Made by a program: the position numbers and the translations under genes
Shown: positions 42,741 to 51,734 of the stretch, piece by piece
Position numbering within the stretch: position 1 is the stretch's first letter
Layout of the letters: every line of letters starts with the position of its first letter
The notes under the pieces: generated by a model
What the model was told of the DNA's origin: nothing
Seen by the model: the letters and a program-made list of their open reading frames with translations, nothing else
Databases searched by the model: none
Assembly: GCF_004361815.1 (NCBI RefSeq)
Contig: NZ_SNWA01000002.1
Location: 372,001 to 436,000 of the forward strand
DNA length: 64,000 nucleotides
Source: Paraburkholderia sp. BL10I2N1
GTDB lineage: Bacteria; Pseudomonadota; Gammaproteobacteria; Burkholderiales; Burkholderiaceae
Direction of reading: 5' to 3'

Positions 42741-42925
42741 AAAAGCGCAGAGGCGAACGCCGGCAATCAACGGTGATCTGGCCAGTGTTCGTCGCTGAGA
42801 TCGCCTTCTCCAGCGCCTCGTTTGTGCGCCCTGTTAAAAGTCACATTTTGCCTGGCTGCAAGCCGTCGTCCGTGTCACTGACGGTGGCGACTTCTCCAAT
42901 CACCTGACAAGCCTTTCATCAACCC

Positions 42926-43303
42926 ATGAAAACCTCCTGGCTGAACTCCTCCGTAGCTCGCGGCCTCGTCGCGACGCTTACGCTGACTGTCGCGCACCTG
43001 GCACACGCGCACGCCTTTCCGACCCATCAGGCGCCGTCCGCCGGTTCCAGTGTCTCCACCTCGCAGAAGGATGTGGCCATCGACTTCGATGATGGTCTCG
43101 AACCGGCATTCAGTTCGATCGCCGTCACCGATTCGCAGGGCAAGTCGGTAACCAGCAACAAGGCGGTAGTCGACCCCTCGAACACGAAGCACATGTCAGT
43201 CGCACTGAAGCCGCTAGCGCCAGGCGTGTACACGGTGGCGTGGGTGGCAGTGGCCACCGACGGGCACCGTACGCAAGGCCACTACACCTTCACCGTCAAG
43301 TAA
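42926..43303 (+). CDS. copC: CopC-type periplasmic copper-binding protein
   Basis: 125 aa. The signal peptide ends at AHA, so the mature protein starts with the copper-site histidine (HAFPTHQAPSAGS; HAF/HAxP is the CopC N-terminal ligand). DFDDGLEPAFSSIAVTDSQG and the terminal VAWVAVATDGHRTQGHYTFT with conserved D-x-H complete the Cu(II) site. It binds copper in the periplasm and hands it to CopD. Its stop overlaps the copD start (TAATG), so they are coupled. Confidence 0.92.
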   Translation: MKTSWLNSSVARGLVATLTLTVAHLAHAHAFPTHQAPSAGSSVSTSQKDVAIDFDDGLEPAFSSIAVTDSQGKSVTSNKAVVDPSNTKHMSVALKPLAPGVYTVAWVAVATDGHRTQGHYTFTVK

Positions 43304-44214
43304 TGATGGACCCGCTCCTTATCGCACAGATCGTGATTGCCGCCACGCAGGACGTGCTGTTCGCGCTTGCGGTGGGGGCGCTTGCATGCAGTGCGATGCT
43401 CGGGCAGCAGGGCCGGGCTTCACTTGCCACGCTGGGCCGCTGGCGAGTGGGCGTGCTATGCGGGCTCACGCTCGCCTGCGGCCTTTATCTGTGGCTGCAG
43501 GCTGCCGTGATGAGCGGTGCACCGCCCGGCGACGCCGGCCCGGCAGTGGTCGCTGTGCTGACGCAATCGCACTTCGGTATCGCGTGGGCGGTCGGCTTTA
43601 GCGGTGTGGTGATCGCCGGCCTCGCCGGAACGCGTGAAAGCCGCCCGGCGTGGCTGATCGCGGCGGCGGGCGCAATCGTCTATGCGTCGGGCAAGGCCGC
43701 CGCCAGCCATGCCGCCGACGCCGGCGATTTCACGCTGCGCGAGGCTGTGCACGTCATCCATCTTTGCGCGACGGCGTTGTGGGCAGGCAGCGTGATCGTC
43801 GCGGCATGCGCGCTGCACCGCTGGGACAACTCGTCTTCTGCTTCGCCGCCGCGTCGCGTGGCGTTCTGCACACGCCTTTCGCACCTGGCGACGGTCGCGC
43901 TCGGTGTGGTGATCGTGACCGGCGTCTATAACGCGATGCAGGATACCGCGCACCTCGCCGCGCCATTGCTGAGCGTGCAGTACGGCCGGATCCTGACGCT
44001 CAAACTCGTGTTCGTGACGCTGGCGGTGCTGCTGGGAGGCTACAACCGGATGATCTACCTACCGCGCCTGGAGTCGGCGGTGACCGGTGGCGGCGCAGCC
44101 TTTCGCCATGCGCAGCGCGGCTTCGACCGGCTGCTGGCCGTCGAAGCGCTTGCAATGGTCGCGGTGCTGATGGTGGCCGCCGTGCTGGGACACAAGTCAC
44201 CTTTGAGCGACTAA
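43303..44214 (+). CDS. copD: CopD-family inner-membrane copper transporter
   Basis: 303 aa with about eight helices. The CopD core HVIHLCATALWAGSVIVAAC (H-x-x-x-x-x-LW-G) and TVALGVVIVTGVYNAM, LLSVQYGRILTLKLVFVTLA and GGYNRMIYLPRLE are typical. It moves copper across the inner membrane with CopC. The start is ATG 43303 (overlapping the copC stop) or ATG 43306. It is the last gene of the DUF2946-barrel-copC-copD cassette. Confidence 0.92.
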   Translation: MMDPLLIAQIVIAATQDVLFALAVGALACSAMLGQQGRASLATLGRWRVGVLCGLTLACGLYLWLQAAVMSGAPPGDAGPAVVAVLTQSHFGIAWAVGFSGVVIAGLAGTRESRPAWLIAAAGAIVYASGKAAASHAADAGDFTLREAVHVIHLCATALWAGSVIVAACALHRWDNSSSASPPRRVAFCTRLSHLATVALGVVIVTGVYNAMQDTAHLAAPLLSVQYGRILTLKLVFVTLAVLLGGYNRMIYLPRLESAVTGGGAAFRHAQRGFDRLLAVEALAMVAVLMVAAVLGHKSPLSD

Positions 44215-44572
44215 GCGGTTCGCCGGCCGGATTCAAGGGTGTAAATGAACATTTCCGGCAACCGGGCGAGTCCGGCATTGAGCCCCGATAAGGCCGATGA
44301 ACGGAAGAACCGGCCCTGATGGGCGACCGTCCAATCTCGGAGCGGGAAGGGACGGTCGCTGGCCGACTCCGAGTGGCACAACCTGGCCGGGCGGAGACGT
44401 TGCCGCAGCGCGGCGCAGGTGCGACGCAAGCCGGGCGACCATTCGCGCCATGACAGACCGGCGGAAAATCTTCATTCGGCTGACCGCAGCTGCCAGCTGC
44501 CCGTCGTTGACATCCAGATCGCCGTCGCAGCGATAAGCGACACGTCAACGCCCCGTACCGCGAGGATCGTCC
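44215..44572. other. Intergenic region between convergent genes
   Basis: About 360 bp, no gene. It contains degenerate-repeat-like phrases (CTGACCGCAGCTGCCAGCTG near 44480 and AACGTCCGATCAAACC at 44575, inside the next gene's end). Confidence 0.35.
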
Positions 44573-45547
44573 TCAACGTCCGATCAAACCTTCCTTCCTC
44601 ATCCAGACCACGGTGTCGGCAAGCAGCGCGTCCAGGGGACTTTCAACATAGCCCAGCTCGCGCTTCGCCTTGGCCGAATCCACGCGCAGGGACCCACAGA
44701 CCAGCGTTGCGCTCTCGGGGGTCACGTCGGGCTCCTCCCCCGTGACTTTCGACCATCCGTCGACAAGGCGCGCATATGTCATCAATGCCCACGCCGGCAC
44801 AGGATTGTGAGGCGTGCGCTTGCCCAGTGCGGCACCCAAGCGGTGCACGAGGTCGATGTAGCTTGCGTGTTCGCCACCGACCAGGTAGGCCTCGCCGAAC
44901 CTCTGCCGTTGCCACGCACGTACCTGCGCACGAGCGATCTCGCGCACGTCGGCGAATGAACCGATGCCCGGTGGAATGCCCGGCAGCTTCTCGTGGTCCA
45001 CCAGCATGATGAGGCGCCCCCAGTTGCGACAATCGCCCGGACCCAGAATGTGTGAGGGGTTGAAGACAATCCACGGCACGCTGGAGCCCCGCACGGCTTG
45101 TTCGCCGAGGAACTTGGTGCGCTCGTAATTGATCCAGCTCTCGGCGCCTCGCTGCGGCACGGACTCGTTCAGCGTGCCGTGCGCCAGGTGCGAGTACGCC
45201 GCAACCGACGACGTGTGCACAAAGGCCTTCACCCCCACCGACCCGGCTGCTCGCAGCAGATTTTCCGTCCCTTGCACATTGGTCGCCGTCTGCACCGCCG
45301 CGTGCGGCTGCCACATGCTGGTGTTGGCCGCCGCATGAAAAACCGCTTCGCAACCGGCCTGCGCTGCCGTCAGGGATGCAACGTCCGCCAGGTCGGCGCG
45401 AACTGGAACGCCGCCCAGCCTGGCGATGGCCTCGTCGGACTCCGCGCGACGCGACAGTGCCCGGACCTCGAAGCCAGCCGCGCGCAACTCGCGCAATAAA
45501 TGCCCGCCCAGAAATCCGCTTGCGCCGGTCAAGAACACAGTGGCCAT
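44573..45547 (-). CDS. NAD(P)-dependent epimerase/dihydroflavonol-reductase-like protein
   Basis: 324 aa. Extended short-chain dehydrogenase: dinucleotide motif FLTGASGFLGGHLLREL at the N-terminus, VFHAAANTSMW, HTSSVAAYS and the catalytic Y-x-x-x-K in INYERTKFLGEQAV, then WIVFNPSHILGPGD. It belongs to the SDR115/dihydroflavonol-4-reductase-like group that reduces or epimerises sugar nucleotides or hydroxy-ketones; the substrate is unknown. ATG 45547 begins the Rossmann fold exactly; the upstream open frame to 45655 is not used. It is monocistronic. Confidence 0.88.
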   Translation of the reverse strand: MATVFLTGASGFLGGHLLRELRAAGFEVRALSRRAESDEAIARLGGVPVRADLADVASLTAAQAGCEAVFHAAANTSMWQPHAAVQTATNVQGTENLLRAAGSVGVKAFVHTSSVAAYSHLAHGTLNESVPQRGAESWINYERTKFLGEQAVRGSSVPWIVFNPSHILGPGDCRNWGRLIMLVDHEKLPGIPPGIGSFADVREIARAQVRAWQRQRFGEAYLVGGEHASYIDLVHRLGAALGKRTPHNPVPAWALMTYARLVDGWSKVTGEEPDVTPESATLVCGSLRVDSAKAKRELGYVESPLDALLADTVVWMRKEGLIGR

Positions 45548-46399
45548 GTTCGTTACGGGCTCTTCGCGATTTCCTTTGAGAAGAAAGCGAAACGAGGAGT
45601 GTGGCCCAACGTGCATTATGCCTTGGAGATCTGCGGAACTGGAAAGGAAGGTCAATGCGTCATCCGCGACCCGGCTGTCACGGCAACGATCCGCGAAGAA
45701 CGGACGCCCACATATGCCCGTTTAACACTATTTCGTTGTCTGAAAGGACGCGCAAGAGCGCGGTTCACCAGTTCCGCGAGCGGCGTATGACGACCCACAA
45801 GCGCCATTAAGCTTGAGCCAATGGATGGCGGCTTTCGGCACAACATGGGACGCTGGCAGTCGACGCCGGGTTTGTCGATCGAGCCTATCCGCGCATGCCT
45901 CCGGTCGCAATCACTACGTTAGCCTGGATGCTCCAGACAGGCGACTGGTGACGCCTGAGGCGCTGCAGCAACTGCCCCACGAAATGCGGAAGCGCCTCGA
46001 CAGGGACGTACACTTTATGCGGGAAGGATGTTGCACTTCAGATTTCGGGCGCCTACTATTGTCAGGCGAGCTGAGTTGTCGTTTACCCTCGTGAACGACC
46101 GTGCGACAAGGGGGCGAACCGTGCGTCTGAAAATCTTCAAGCGCCTTTAATGACGGGGCGCACGCCCATATGCGTGCAGGTGGCCGCCCACCGTTCGAAT
46201 GCAATCGTAAGAAAAAAGTTAATTCCCACATATTGATCGTGCGGATGGGGACACATTAAGATGACCTCCCGGGCGCGCAGTCGGCATCCGGTTAGCGTGA
46301 ATCTTGCGTAAAGTCACATTTCGCGAGACGCGGTCACGGTCGTCACGCGAGATCGGTTGAGCTTTCCAGCAAATTGACACCTATCAACAGGAGACAAAG
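45548..46399. other. 850-bp region without a convincing gene
   Basis: Several short frames exist (for example plus strand 45813-46094) but none has a good start site or known domain. Repeat-like phrases occur at 46090-46135 (GTGAACGACCGTGCGACAAG). The stretch may hold gene remnants too decayed to name. Confidence 0.4.
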
Positions 46400-46597
46400 A
46401 TGCTGAGTCCTCATGAGTTCGCAACCTTGATGCTGGTCAAGGACGCTCCCGGTCAACTCGGGCTGGATCGTTCAGATCTGGATATTTTGCTCGAACACCA
46501 ACTCGTCGCATTGGAAACACTCCCATCCGGCCAGCAACGCCCCCATATAACCAGCGACGGCGTTTCCGTACTCAAGGCTGTCACGCGGTTCGGCTGA
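46400..46597 (+). CDS. Small conserved hypothetical protein
   Basis: 65 aa with a strong ribosome site (CAGGAGACAAAG) before ATG. The sequence (MLSPHEFATLMLVKDAPGQL, LDRSDLDILLEHQLVALETL, GVSVLKAVTRFG) looks like a compact two-helix wing that resembles a Burkholderia-specific protein. No membrane segment. It lies ahead of the phasin gene, separated by a hairpin. The function is unknown. Confidence 0.7.
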   Translation: MLSPHEFATLMLVKDAPGQLGLDRSDLDILLEHQLVALETLPSGQQRPHITSDGVSVLKAVTRFG

Positions 46598-46726
46598 TGA
46601 CATTCGTCAGCGGATCATTGTCCGCCCCATAAAACGCAGCACTCGCGTCCGCCGGGCAGTTCCTTATCATCGGGATAAGTGAATCAAGAACGCAATTAGT
46701 ACTACTACTATTAATCATCCTGGCGC

Positions 46727-46751
46727 GTGCAATGCGCAGTTCGCATTGCAC
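46727..46751 (+). other. Perfect hairpin between the small gene and the phasin gene
   Basis: GTGCAATGCG and CGCATTGCAC pair perfectly (10 bp) around loop CAGTT, about 100 bp before the phasin start. It may end the upstream transcript or be part of the phasin leader. Confidence 0.5.
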
Positions 46752-46850
46752 ACGTGCTTTCCCGCCAGTCCATCCACACGACCGCAGCGCGCCCCCATTG
46801 CCATCCGGTTGAACGGAAAGGTGCCGGGTCGACTTCCCTGGAGTTTCGCA

Positions 46851-47417
46851 ATGAATCTATTGACCCCGGAACAATTTGCAGCAGCACAGAAGGCTAACCT
46901 CGACGCCGCTTACGGCCTGGCCAACAATGTTGTGGCGGGGATGGAAAGGCTGGCCGAACTGAATCTGAAAACGATCCGGTCGACGCTGGCGGAAACTCAG
47001 GAGAACGCGCTGAAAGCGTGCTCCACCAAGGAACCGCAAGAGTGGCTCGCGCTGCAAACCACTTTCGCTGCACCGACGGCAGAAAAAGTGCAGTCGTACG
47101 GCCGTCAGCTGTTCGAGATCGTGTCGGCCACCCAGGCCGAATTCACACAGCTCGCGCAGACGCAATACGAAGCGTACAACCGCCGGACGCAAACGCTCGT
47201 CGAAGAGGTCGCCAAAAGCGCGCCTGCGGGTTCCGAAGCCGCCATTGCAGCGTGGAAGTCGGCGATCACCGCCACCAGTACGCTGGTCGAGACCCTGCAG
47301 AAAACCAGTCAGCAAGCGGTGCAGGTCGCCGAAAGCAACCTTGACGCCGTCGCGACGGCTGCATCGAAGACTGCCCGGCGCACTGCCGAGCAAGCGTCGG
47401 CGGGCGCCAAGCAATAG
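46851..47417 (+). CDS. phaP: Phasin (PHA granule-associated protein)
   Basis: 188 aa. The start MNLLTPEQFAAAQKANLDAA, the helical VVAGMERLAELNLKTIRSTL with AETQENALKA, and the Ala/Lys-rich amphipathic tail (TASKTARRTAEQASAGAKQ in part) define the Burkholderia/Cupriavidus phasin family. It coats polyhydroxyalkanoate granules and controls their size. ATG 46851 has CTGGAG upstream; the open frame to 46746 is untranslated leader. The acetoacetyl-CoA reductase follows 146 bp downstream. Confidence 0.9.
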   Translation: MNLLTPEQFAAAQKANLDAAYGLANNVVAGMERLAELNLKTIRSTLAETQENALKACSTKEPQEWLALQTTFAAPTAEKVQSYGRQLFEIVSATQAEFTQLAQTQYEAYNRRTQTLVEEVAKSAPAGSEAAIAAWKSAITATSTLVETLQKTSQQAVQVAESNLDAVATAASKTARRTAEQASAGAKQ

Positions 47418-47563
47418 CCGCCGAAGCGGGCCTGGCGCCCGCGTCAGTCAGTTGCGTCATACCAAGGAATCCGGTGGATGTTGGCGCATCTGGACGGTCA
47501 GCGGGCGAGCATCGCTGTTCTGTATGAGCGAGGATCGCCCTCCCTTTACCGGAGACAAGTGAG

Positions 47564-48307
47564 ATGACGAAACAGGTTGCCCTGGTCACGGGCGGAATGG
47601 GCGGACTCGGTGAAGCGATCAGCATCAAACTGCACGACGCTGGCTATACCGTCGTGGTCACCTGCTCGCCGCAGAATACCGGCGCAGACCGGTGGCGGGC
47701 CCGCATGGAGGCCGACGGGCGGCGGTTCCGCGCATTTGCCGTCGATGTCGCCGACTACGACTCGTGCCAACTATGCGCGGAGCGGATCAAGGCGGAAGTC
47801 GGCCCGGTCGACATCCTGATCAATAACGCCGGTATCACACGGGATGCGGGCTTCAGGAAGCTCGACAAAGTCAATTGGGATGCGGTGATCCGCACCAACC
47901 TCGACTCGGTGTTCAACATGACGAAGCCGTGGTGCGACAGCATGGTTGAACGAGGCTGGGGCCGCATCATCAACGTGTCGTCGATCATTGGCTGCAAGGG
48001 CGGTTTCGGTCAGACGAACTACGCGGCCGCCAAAGCCGGCATGCATGGCTTCACGAAGTCACTGGCGCTCGAAGTGGCGAAGAAAGGCGTCACCGTCAAC
48101 ACGATCTCGCCCGGCTATATCGCCACGAAGATGGTCACGGCGGTGCCCCAGGACATTCTGGACAGCAAGATCATTCCGCAGATTCCGGTCGGCCGCCTCG
48201 GGCAGCCGGACGAAGTGGCCGCGCTTGTTCTGTACCTGTGCTCGAGTGAGGCGGCTTTCGTGACCGGAGCCAACATCGCGATCAATGGCGGCCAGCACCT
48301 GCAGTGA
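47564..48307 (+). CDS. phaB: Acetoacetyl-CoA reductase
   Basis: 247 aa SDR. TGGMGGLGEAIS (NADPH binding), NNAGITRDAGFRKLDKVNWD, catalytic S-Y-K set in NVSSIIGCKGGFGQTNYAAAKAG, and SPGYIATKMV are the PhaB hallmarks (the GGMGGLGE and NAGITRD motifs distinguish it from FabG). It reduces acetoacetyl-CoA to (R)-3-hydroxybutyryl-CoA for PHB synthesis. The ribosome site GGAGACAAGTGAG precedes ATG. Pairing with phaP without phaC/phaA shows an accessory PHB locus. Confidence 0.93.
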   Translation: MTKQVALVTGGMGGLGEAISIKLHDAGYTVVVTCSPQNTGADRWRARMEADGRRFRAFAVDVADYDSCQLCAERIKAEVGPVDILINNAGITRDAGFRKLDKVNWDAVIRTNLDSVFNMTKPWCDSMVERGWGRIINVSSIIGCKGGFGQTNYAAAKAGMHGFTKSLALEVAKKGVTVNTISPGYIATKMVTAVPQDILDSKIIPQIPVGRLGQPDEVAALVLYLCSSEAAFVTGANIAINGGQHLQ

Positions 48308-48453
48308 AACAACCAGGCTTGCAGCCGGGCGACGGAGGTGAGCTGGCATGCAGCCGGTTCACTGCACAACAGGGCGATGGAAGCCTGCGGCCCGGATGGA
48401 CGGGCTCCGGTGGATCGCCTGAGTCGGTAACGGCAACCGCGCAGGAGAGCGAA

Positions 48454-48612
48454 ATGAGCGACTCGTGGGTAGGCATTGTGATGGGCTCGTTTGTGCTGAT
48501 GATCGCATCAGTGCTCGTGGCCGGCCACTATCGGCGCGAGCACCGTCGACGACAGCTCCTCCGGAACCTGGACCACCACGACTGGTGCCGCTGGACCCGG
48601 ACCCGACATTGA
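48454..48612 (+). CDS. Small single-pass membrane protein
   Basis: 52 aa with the ribosome site CAGGAGAGCGAA. One transmembrane helix (GIVMGSFVLMIASVLVAGHY) is followed by a basic tail (RREHRRRQLLRN) that should face the cytoplasm. No family recognised. It lies between phaB and another small gene on the same strand. Confidence 0.5.
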   Translation: MSDSWVGIVMGSFVLMIASVLVAGHYRREHRRRQLLRNLDHHDWCRWTRTRH

Positions 48613-48663
48613 CAATGTGGCGGGCGATGAAGCGAGAAGGTGAGCCTTCTGGGCGAGGTGGCT

Positions 48664-48924
48664 ATGTCTTGGCACGACCATGCGCAGCAGGAATTGGATC
48701 ATATCGAGGCCGTGATTTCCCAGTTGGAACACCTAGGTGTCAGCCACCGGACAGAACATTCAAGTGCCGTGATGCACGTGGAATATTGGCGAACGCGCAT
48801 TCGCACGGTACTGGCGCTTCCTGATGTGCCTCGTCGCGTTGTGGAACAGGGTTCGGCACTACTGGCAAGACTGGATCGGCTTCACCCTGCGCCGCGTGAT
48901 ACCACCATGCATGACCGAAAGTAA
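48664..48924 (+). CDS. Small helical hypothetical protein
   Basis: 86 aa from ATG 48664 (GCGAGGTGGCT upstream). Two or three charged helices (HAQQELDHIEAVISQLEHLG, EYWRTRIRTVLALPDVPRRV, EQGSALLARLDRL) without signal peptide or membrane segment; coiled-coil-like. I know no function. It may form a unit with the preceding small membrane protein. Confidence 0.6.
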   Translation: MSWHDHAQQELDHIEAVISQLEHLGVSHRTEHSSAVMHVEYWRTRIRTVLALPDVPRRVVEQGSALLARLDRLHPAPRDTTMHDRK

Positions 48925-48990
48925 GCGGTACCCCAACCCACCGCCGACGTTGCCTTCGTCCAACGTTCAATCATCGCGATGAAGTACGTT

Positions 48991-49254
48991 TCACGGGGCA
49001 AGCGTGTCGTCTACGACCCGCTGTCCGGCGCTGAACCCTGCCATGAGCGCCTCGGCTTCCGTCGCGAAGGGCCGATGATTGTCTGCTATCAGGCGTATCG
49101 GCGCAACCGTCGGTCGACTAGCGCCAATCATTTTGATCTGCACGACGGTGATAAAACCACGCGGTGGCAGCAATGTAACGTTGCCAGACGCTTTCCACAC
49201 TGGTTCAAGCTCCACCGCGATCTCGAAGCCCCTGTACGTATAGATTCTTTTCAT
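48991..49254 (-). CDS. Small conserved hypothetical protein
   Basis: 87 aa. The sequence KRIYTYRGFEIAVELEPVWK, ASGNVTLLPPRGFITVVQIK and EAEALMAGFSAGQRVVDDTL looks like a compact beta-beta-helix protein that resembles a Burkholderia-type family. It has a weak ribosome site. It is convergent with the small gene ending at 48924, and the IS30 element lies 200 bp from its start, so its promoter may be affected. Confidence 0.6.
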   Translation of the reverse strand: MKRIYTYRGFEIAVELEPVWKASGNVTLLPPRGFITVVQIKMIGASRPTVAPIRLIADNHRPFATEAEALMAGFSAGQRVVDDTLAP

Positions 49255-49450
49255 CTGTCTATTTGAATTGCGACCCCGCTGTCTCGCACTCTACGAGATC
49301 AATTCTTCGACGTGGGTCCCTTCTCCCGTTCCGTAACGGAGGGTTCGCGGAAAGTGTTGAGCAATTTTTTCAGGGGCCGCCATATTGACCTTTCTTTCAA
49401 AGTCGGGGCTGGTGGGCCGCACGGATGACATTATGCCCGGCGCGATCAAT

Positions 49451-50526
49451 TTTGAAGTGCAACACCTTGATCTGCTAAGGTGCGCACATGACTACAAGAA
49501 AGTATCAGCAGTTGCAGCCTGAAGAACGTATCACTATTGCCAGCATGAAACAGCAGGGTTTGAGCGTGCGGGCCATGGCCCGCACGCTTGACCGCTCAGC
49601 TTCGAGCGTCAGCCGTGAACTGGCGCGTAATGCGTGTCCGGTGCGCGGCTACGCTTCGGTAGTCGCGCAGACCATCAGTTCGAACCGGCGGGCTGCAGCG
49701 CGCACGCCGGGTAAGCTGAATCCCCAAGGCGCACTGTGGCGCATTGTGCTCAGTCTGCTTAGCTGGAAGTGGTCGCCGCAGCAGATCTCCGGTACGCTGA
49801 CGCGCATGTGGCCCGATGACCCTTCCATGCACGTCTCGCACGAGACCATCTACAACGCAATCTATGCACACCCGCGCGGCGAACTGCGCCGCCAGCTCAT
49901 CTCGTGTCTGCGCCAGGCTCGCAGCACGCGAATGCCACGCAGTCGTGGCAACGACAGACGGGGCAAGATCGCCGACATGCTGAGCATCCACGTACGCCCG
50001 CCTGAGGTGAACGATCGGGTCATGCCCGGGCACTGGGAGGGAGACTTTATCAAGGGTGCGGGCAACCAGTCCTCCGTGGGAGTTCTGGTCGAGCGCACCA
50101 GCCGGCTTGTCCTGCTCGCGAAGATGGAGGATGCCACCGCCGCCTCAGCGCTGGCCGGCTTCACCGCCAAACTGAACTCCATCGCCACGCCACTGCGTCA
50201 GAGCCTGACCTATGATCAGGGCAAGGAGATGGCGCGGCATCCGGAACTCACCGCCGCCACCGGCGTGCGCGTGTATTTCTGTGACCCGCACAGTCCGTGG
50301 CAGCGTGGCACCTGTGAGAACACCAACGGACTGCTACGCCAGTATCTGCCCAAGGGCACCGATCTCTCGGTCTACAGCCAGGATGAACTTGACGACATCG
50401 CCGACAGCCTGAACAGCAGGCCCCGTGCTACCCACGCCTTTCACTCGCCTCTGGAAGTCTTTGCGCGCATGCTCGAGACCAACACGCAAACACCTTCAAC
50501 CCTTCATTAACCTGTTGCATTTCGGT
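49451..50526 (+). mobile_element. IS30-family element
   Basis: An imperfect terminal inverted repeat flanks the transposase: GAAGTGCAACACC at 49454-49466 and, inverted, GAAATGCAACAGG (50511-50523). A few more bases (TTTT/GGTTTTG side) may belong to the ends. The target duplication was not resolved, so borders are good to within about 5 bp. Confidence 0.8.
49488..50510 (+). CDS. IS30-family transposase
   Basis: 340 aa. N-terminal HTH (LQPEERITIASMKQQGLSVR, ARTLDRSASSVSRELARNAC) and a DDE integrase core: GHWEGDFIKGAGNQSSVGVL (first D), SLTYDQGKEMARHPEL (second D) and PWQRGTCENTNGLLRQYLPK with the catalytic E of the IS30 signature H-S-P-W-x-R-G-x-x-E-N-x-N. Full length and apparently intact. 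Confidence 0.95.
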   Translation: MTTRKYQQLQPEERITIASMKQQGLSVRAMARTLDRSASSVSRELARNACPVRGYASVVAQTISSNRRAAARTPGKLNPQGALWRIVLSLLSWKWSPQQISGTLTRMWPDDPSMHVSHETIYNAIYAHPRGELRRQLISCLRQARSTRMPRSRGNDRRGKIADMLSIHVRPPEVNDRVMPGHWEGDFIKGAGNQSSVGVLVERTSRLVLLAKMEDATAASALAGFTAKLNSIATPLRQSLTYDQGKEMARHPELTAATGVRVYFCDPHSPWQRGTCENTNGLLRQYLPKGTDLSVYSQDELDDIADSLNSRPRATHAFHSPLEVFARMLETNTQTPSTLH

Positions 50527-50799
50527 TTTGAAACCGCCCCCTCAATACCGCTACGGCAAATGATCGACGTCACTGGCGAGCGTTGTCGAGGCATCGCCGC
50601 GTCGAAGGGCCGCTCGCCCCTCATGAGTTGACGTTCGCGAACAGATCGTGACGGGCCGTTCCTGGCCGATCCCTGCCTGACGGCGATCGGCAGCACGCGA
50701 CCCCGAACGGCCACTCGCCACGCTTTTTGGAGTGTCGAATGCTCATTCGGAAGCGACCGGTCGCGGGCTAGATTTGGACCGCTGGTTGAGCGCTTCACT
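50527..50799. other. Intergenic region with degenerate repeat
   Basis: The sequence at 50645-50720 (GACGGGCCGTTCCTGGCCGA, TCGGCAGCACGCGACCCCGA, ACGGCCACTCGCC) belongs to the same repeat type as 13378-13480 and 52944-53022. No gene. Confidence 0.45.
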
Positions 50800-51711
50800 T
50801 TAGTTGCAGTCGCACGGCGATCCTGCAAGGGCACGGCGTTTCAGTTTGAAGCCAGCCAGGTTGATCCCACCTTCGGCAGCGAGAAGCAAGACCGCGATCC
50901 AGATCGGAATATACGTTAACCACTGTTCCGCATGGATTCGCTCTCCAAGCATCAGGGAGACCATCACCATCAGAACTGGCTCAACATACCCCAGCAATCC
51001 GAACAGCCCGAATGGAAGCAGCCGGTTCGCAGCCGTATAGGCCATAAAAGCGGCAGCACTGATGATAGCGAGCAAACAAAGCAAAACGCTCAGGTGCGGG
51101 GCGGTAGAAAAAGCATCGTGTGGCGTGCGGGAGACAAAGCAGAACGCAGCGGGCAAGGTTAGCGTGACGTCAAACCAGAGGCCGCCAAGGTGAGCCGTAT
51201 TCAGCCTGCGCCGCAGAGCGAAATACGCAGGGAACCCGAGACAGACAAAGAGCGATGTCCAGGATACGCCGCCAACTTGATAGAATTCGTTAGCGACGCC
51301 GATGGCTGCGGATGCGGCCGCGAGCTTCTGCATACCGCTCAGTCTCTCTTTGTAGAAGTAGCGGCCAACAAGCAGCATCACCAATGGAAGGAGGAAGTAG
51401 CCCATGGAGACGTTAAGCGCCTGGCCATTGAGCGGGGCCCACATGAACAGCCATTGCTGGCTTCCCAGAAGCGCGCTGCTCAGCACAAGGTAAAGGAATA
51501 GCTGAGGACGCTTTCTGATCCGGAAACACAATGCCTTAACCTTGCTCCACTCGCCAGTTGCAATCAAGAAAACGGTGATGCAAGGCATCATGAGAACCAT
51601 CCGCCAGCCAAATATCAACTCGCCCGTCAGCGGGTGCAGCAACGTAGAGTAATAGTACAAACCCGCAAAGAGGCTTGTGGCTGTGATGGACAAAGCTACA
51701 CCTTTCAACAC
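50800..51711 (-). CDS. rarD: RarD-type EamA/DMT permease
   Basis: 303 aa with ten helices in two EamA repeats. The start MLKGVALSITATSLFAGLYY, then FGWRMVLMMPCITVFLI and SAAIGVANEFYQVGG, matches the RarD (chloramphenicol-sensitive) family of drug/metabolite exporters. The substrate is unknown. It is followed on the same strand, upstream, by a LysR gene only 23 bp away, suggesting a two-gene unit. Confidence 0.87.
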   Translation of the reverse strand: MLKGVALSITATSLFAGLYYYSTLLHPLTGELIFGWRMVLMMPCITVFLIATGEWSKVKALCFRIRKRPQLFLYLVLSSALLGSQQWLFMWAPLNGQALNVSMGYFLLPLVMLLVGRYFYKERLSGMQKLAAASAAIGVANEFYQVGGVSWTSLFVCLGFPAYFALRRRLNTAHLGGLWFDVTLTLPAAFCFVSRTPHDAFSTAPHLSVLLCLLAIISAAAFMAYTAANRLLPFGLFGLLGYVEPVLMVMVSLMLGERIHAEQWLTYIPIWIAVLLLAAEGGINLAGFKLKRRALAGSPCDCN

Positions 51712-51734
51712 GTCGTTCTCCTATTTAAGGCTCG

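Noticed and set aside
45813..46094. 93-residue plus-strand frame in the 850-bp gap
   Set aside because: No ribosome site, no domain, and composition shifts along its length; more likely decayed DNA than a gene.
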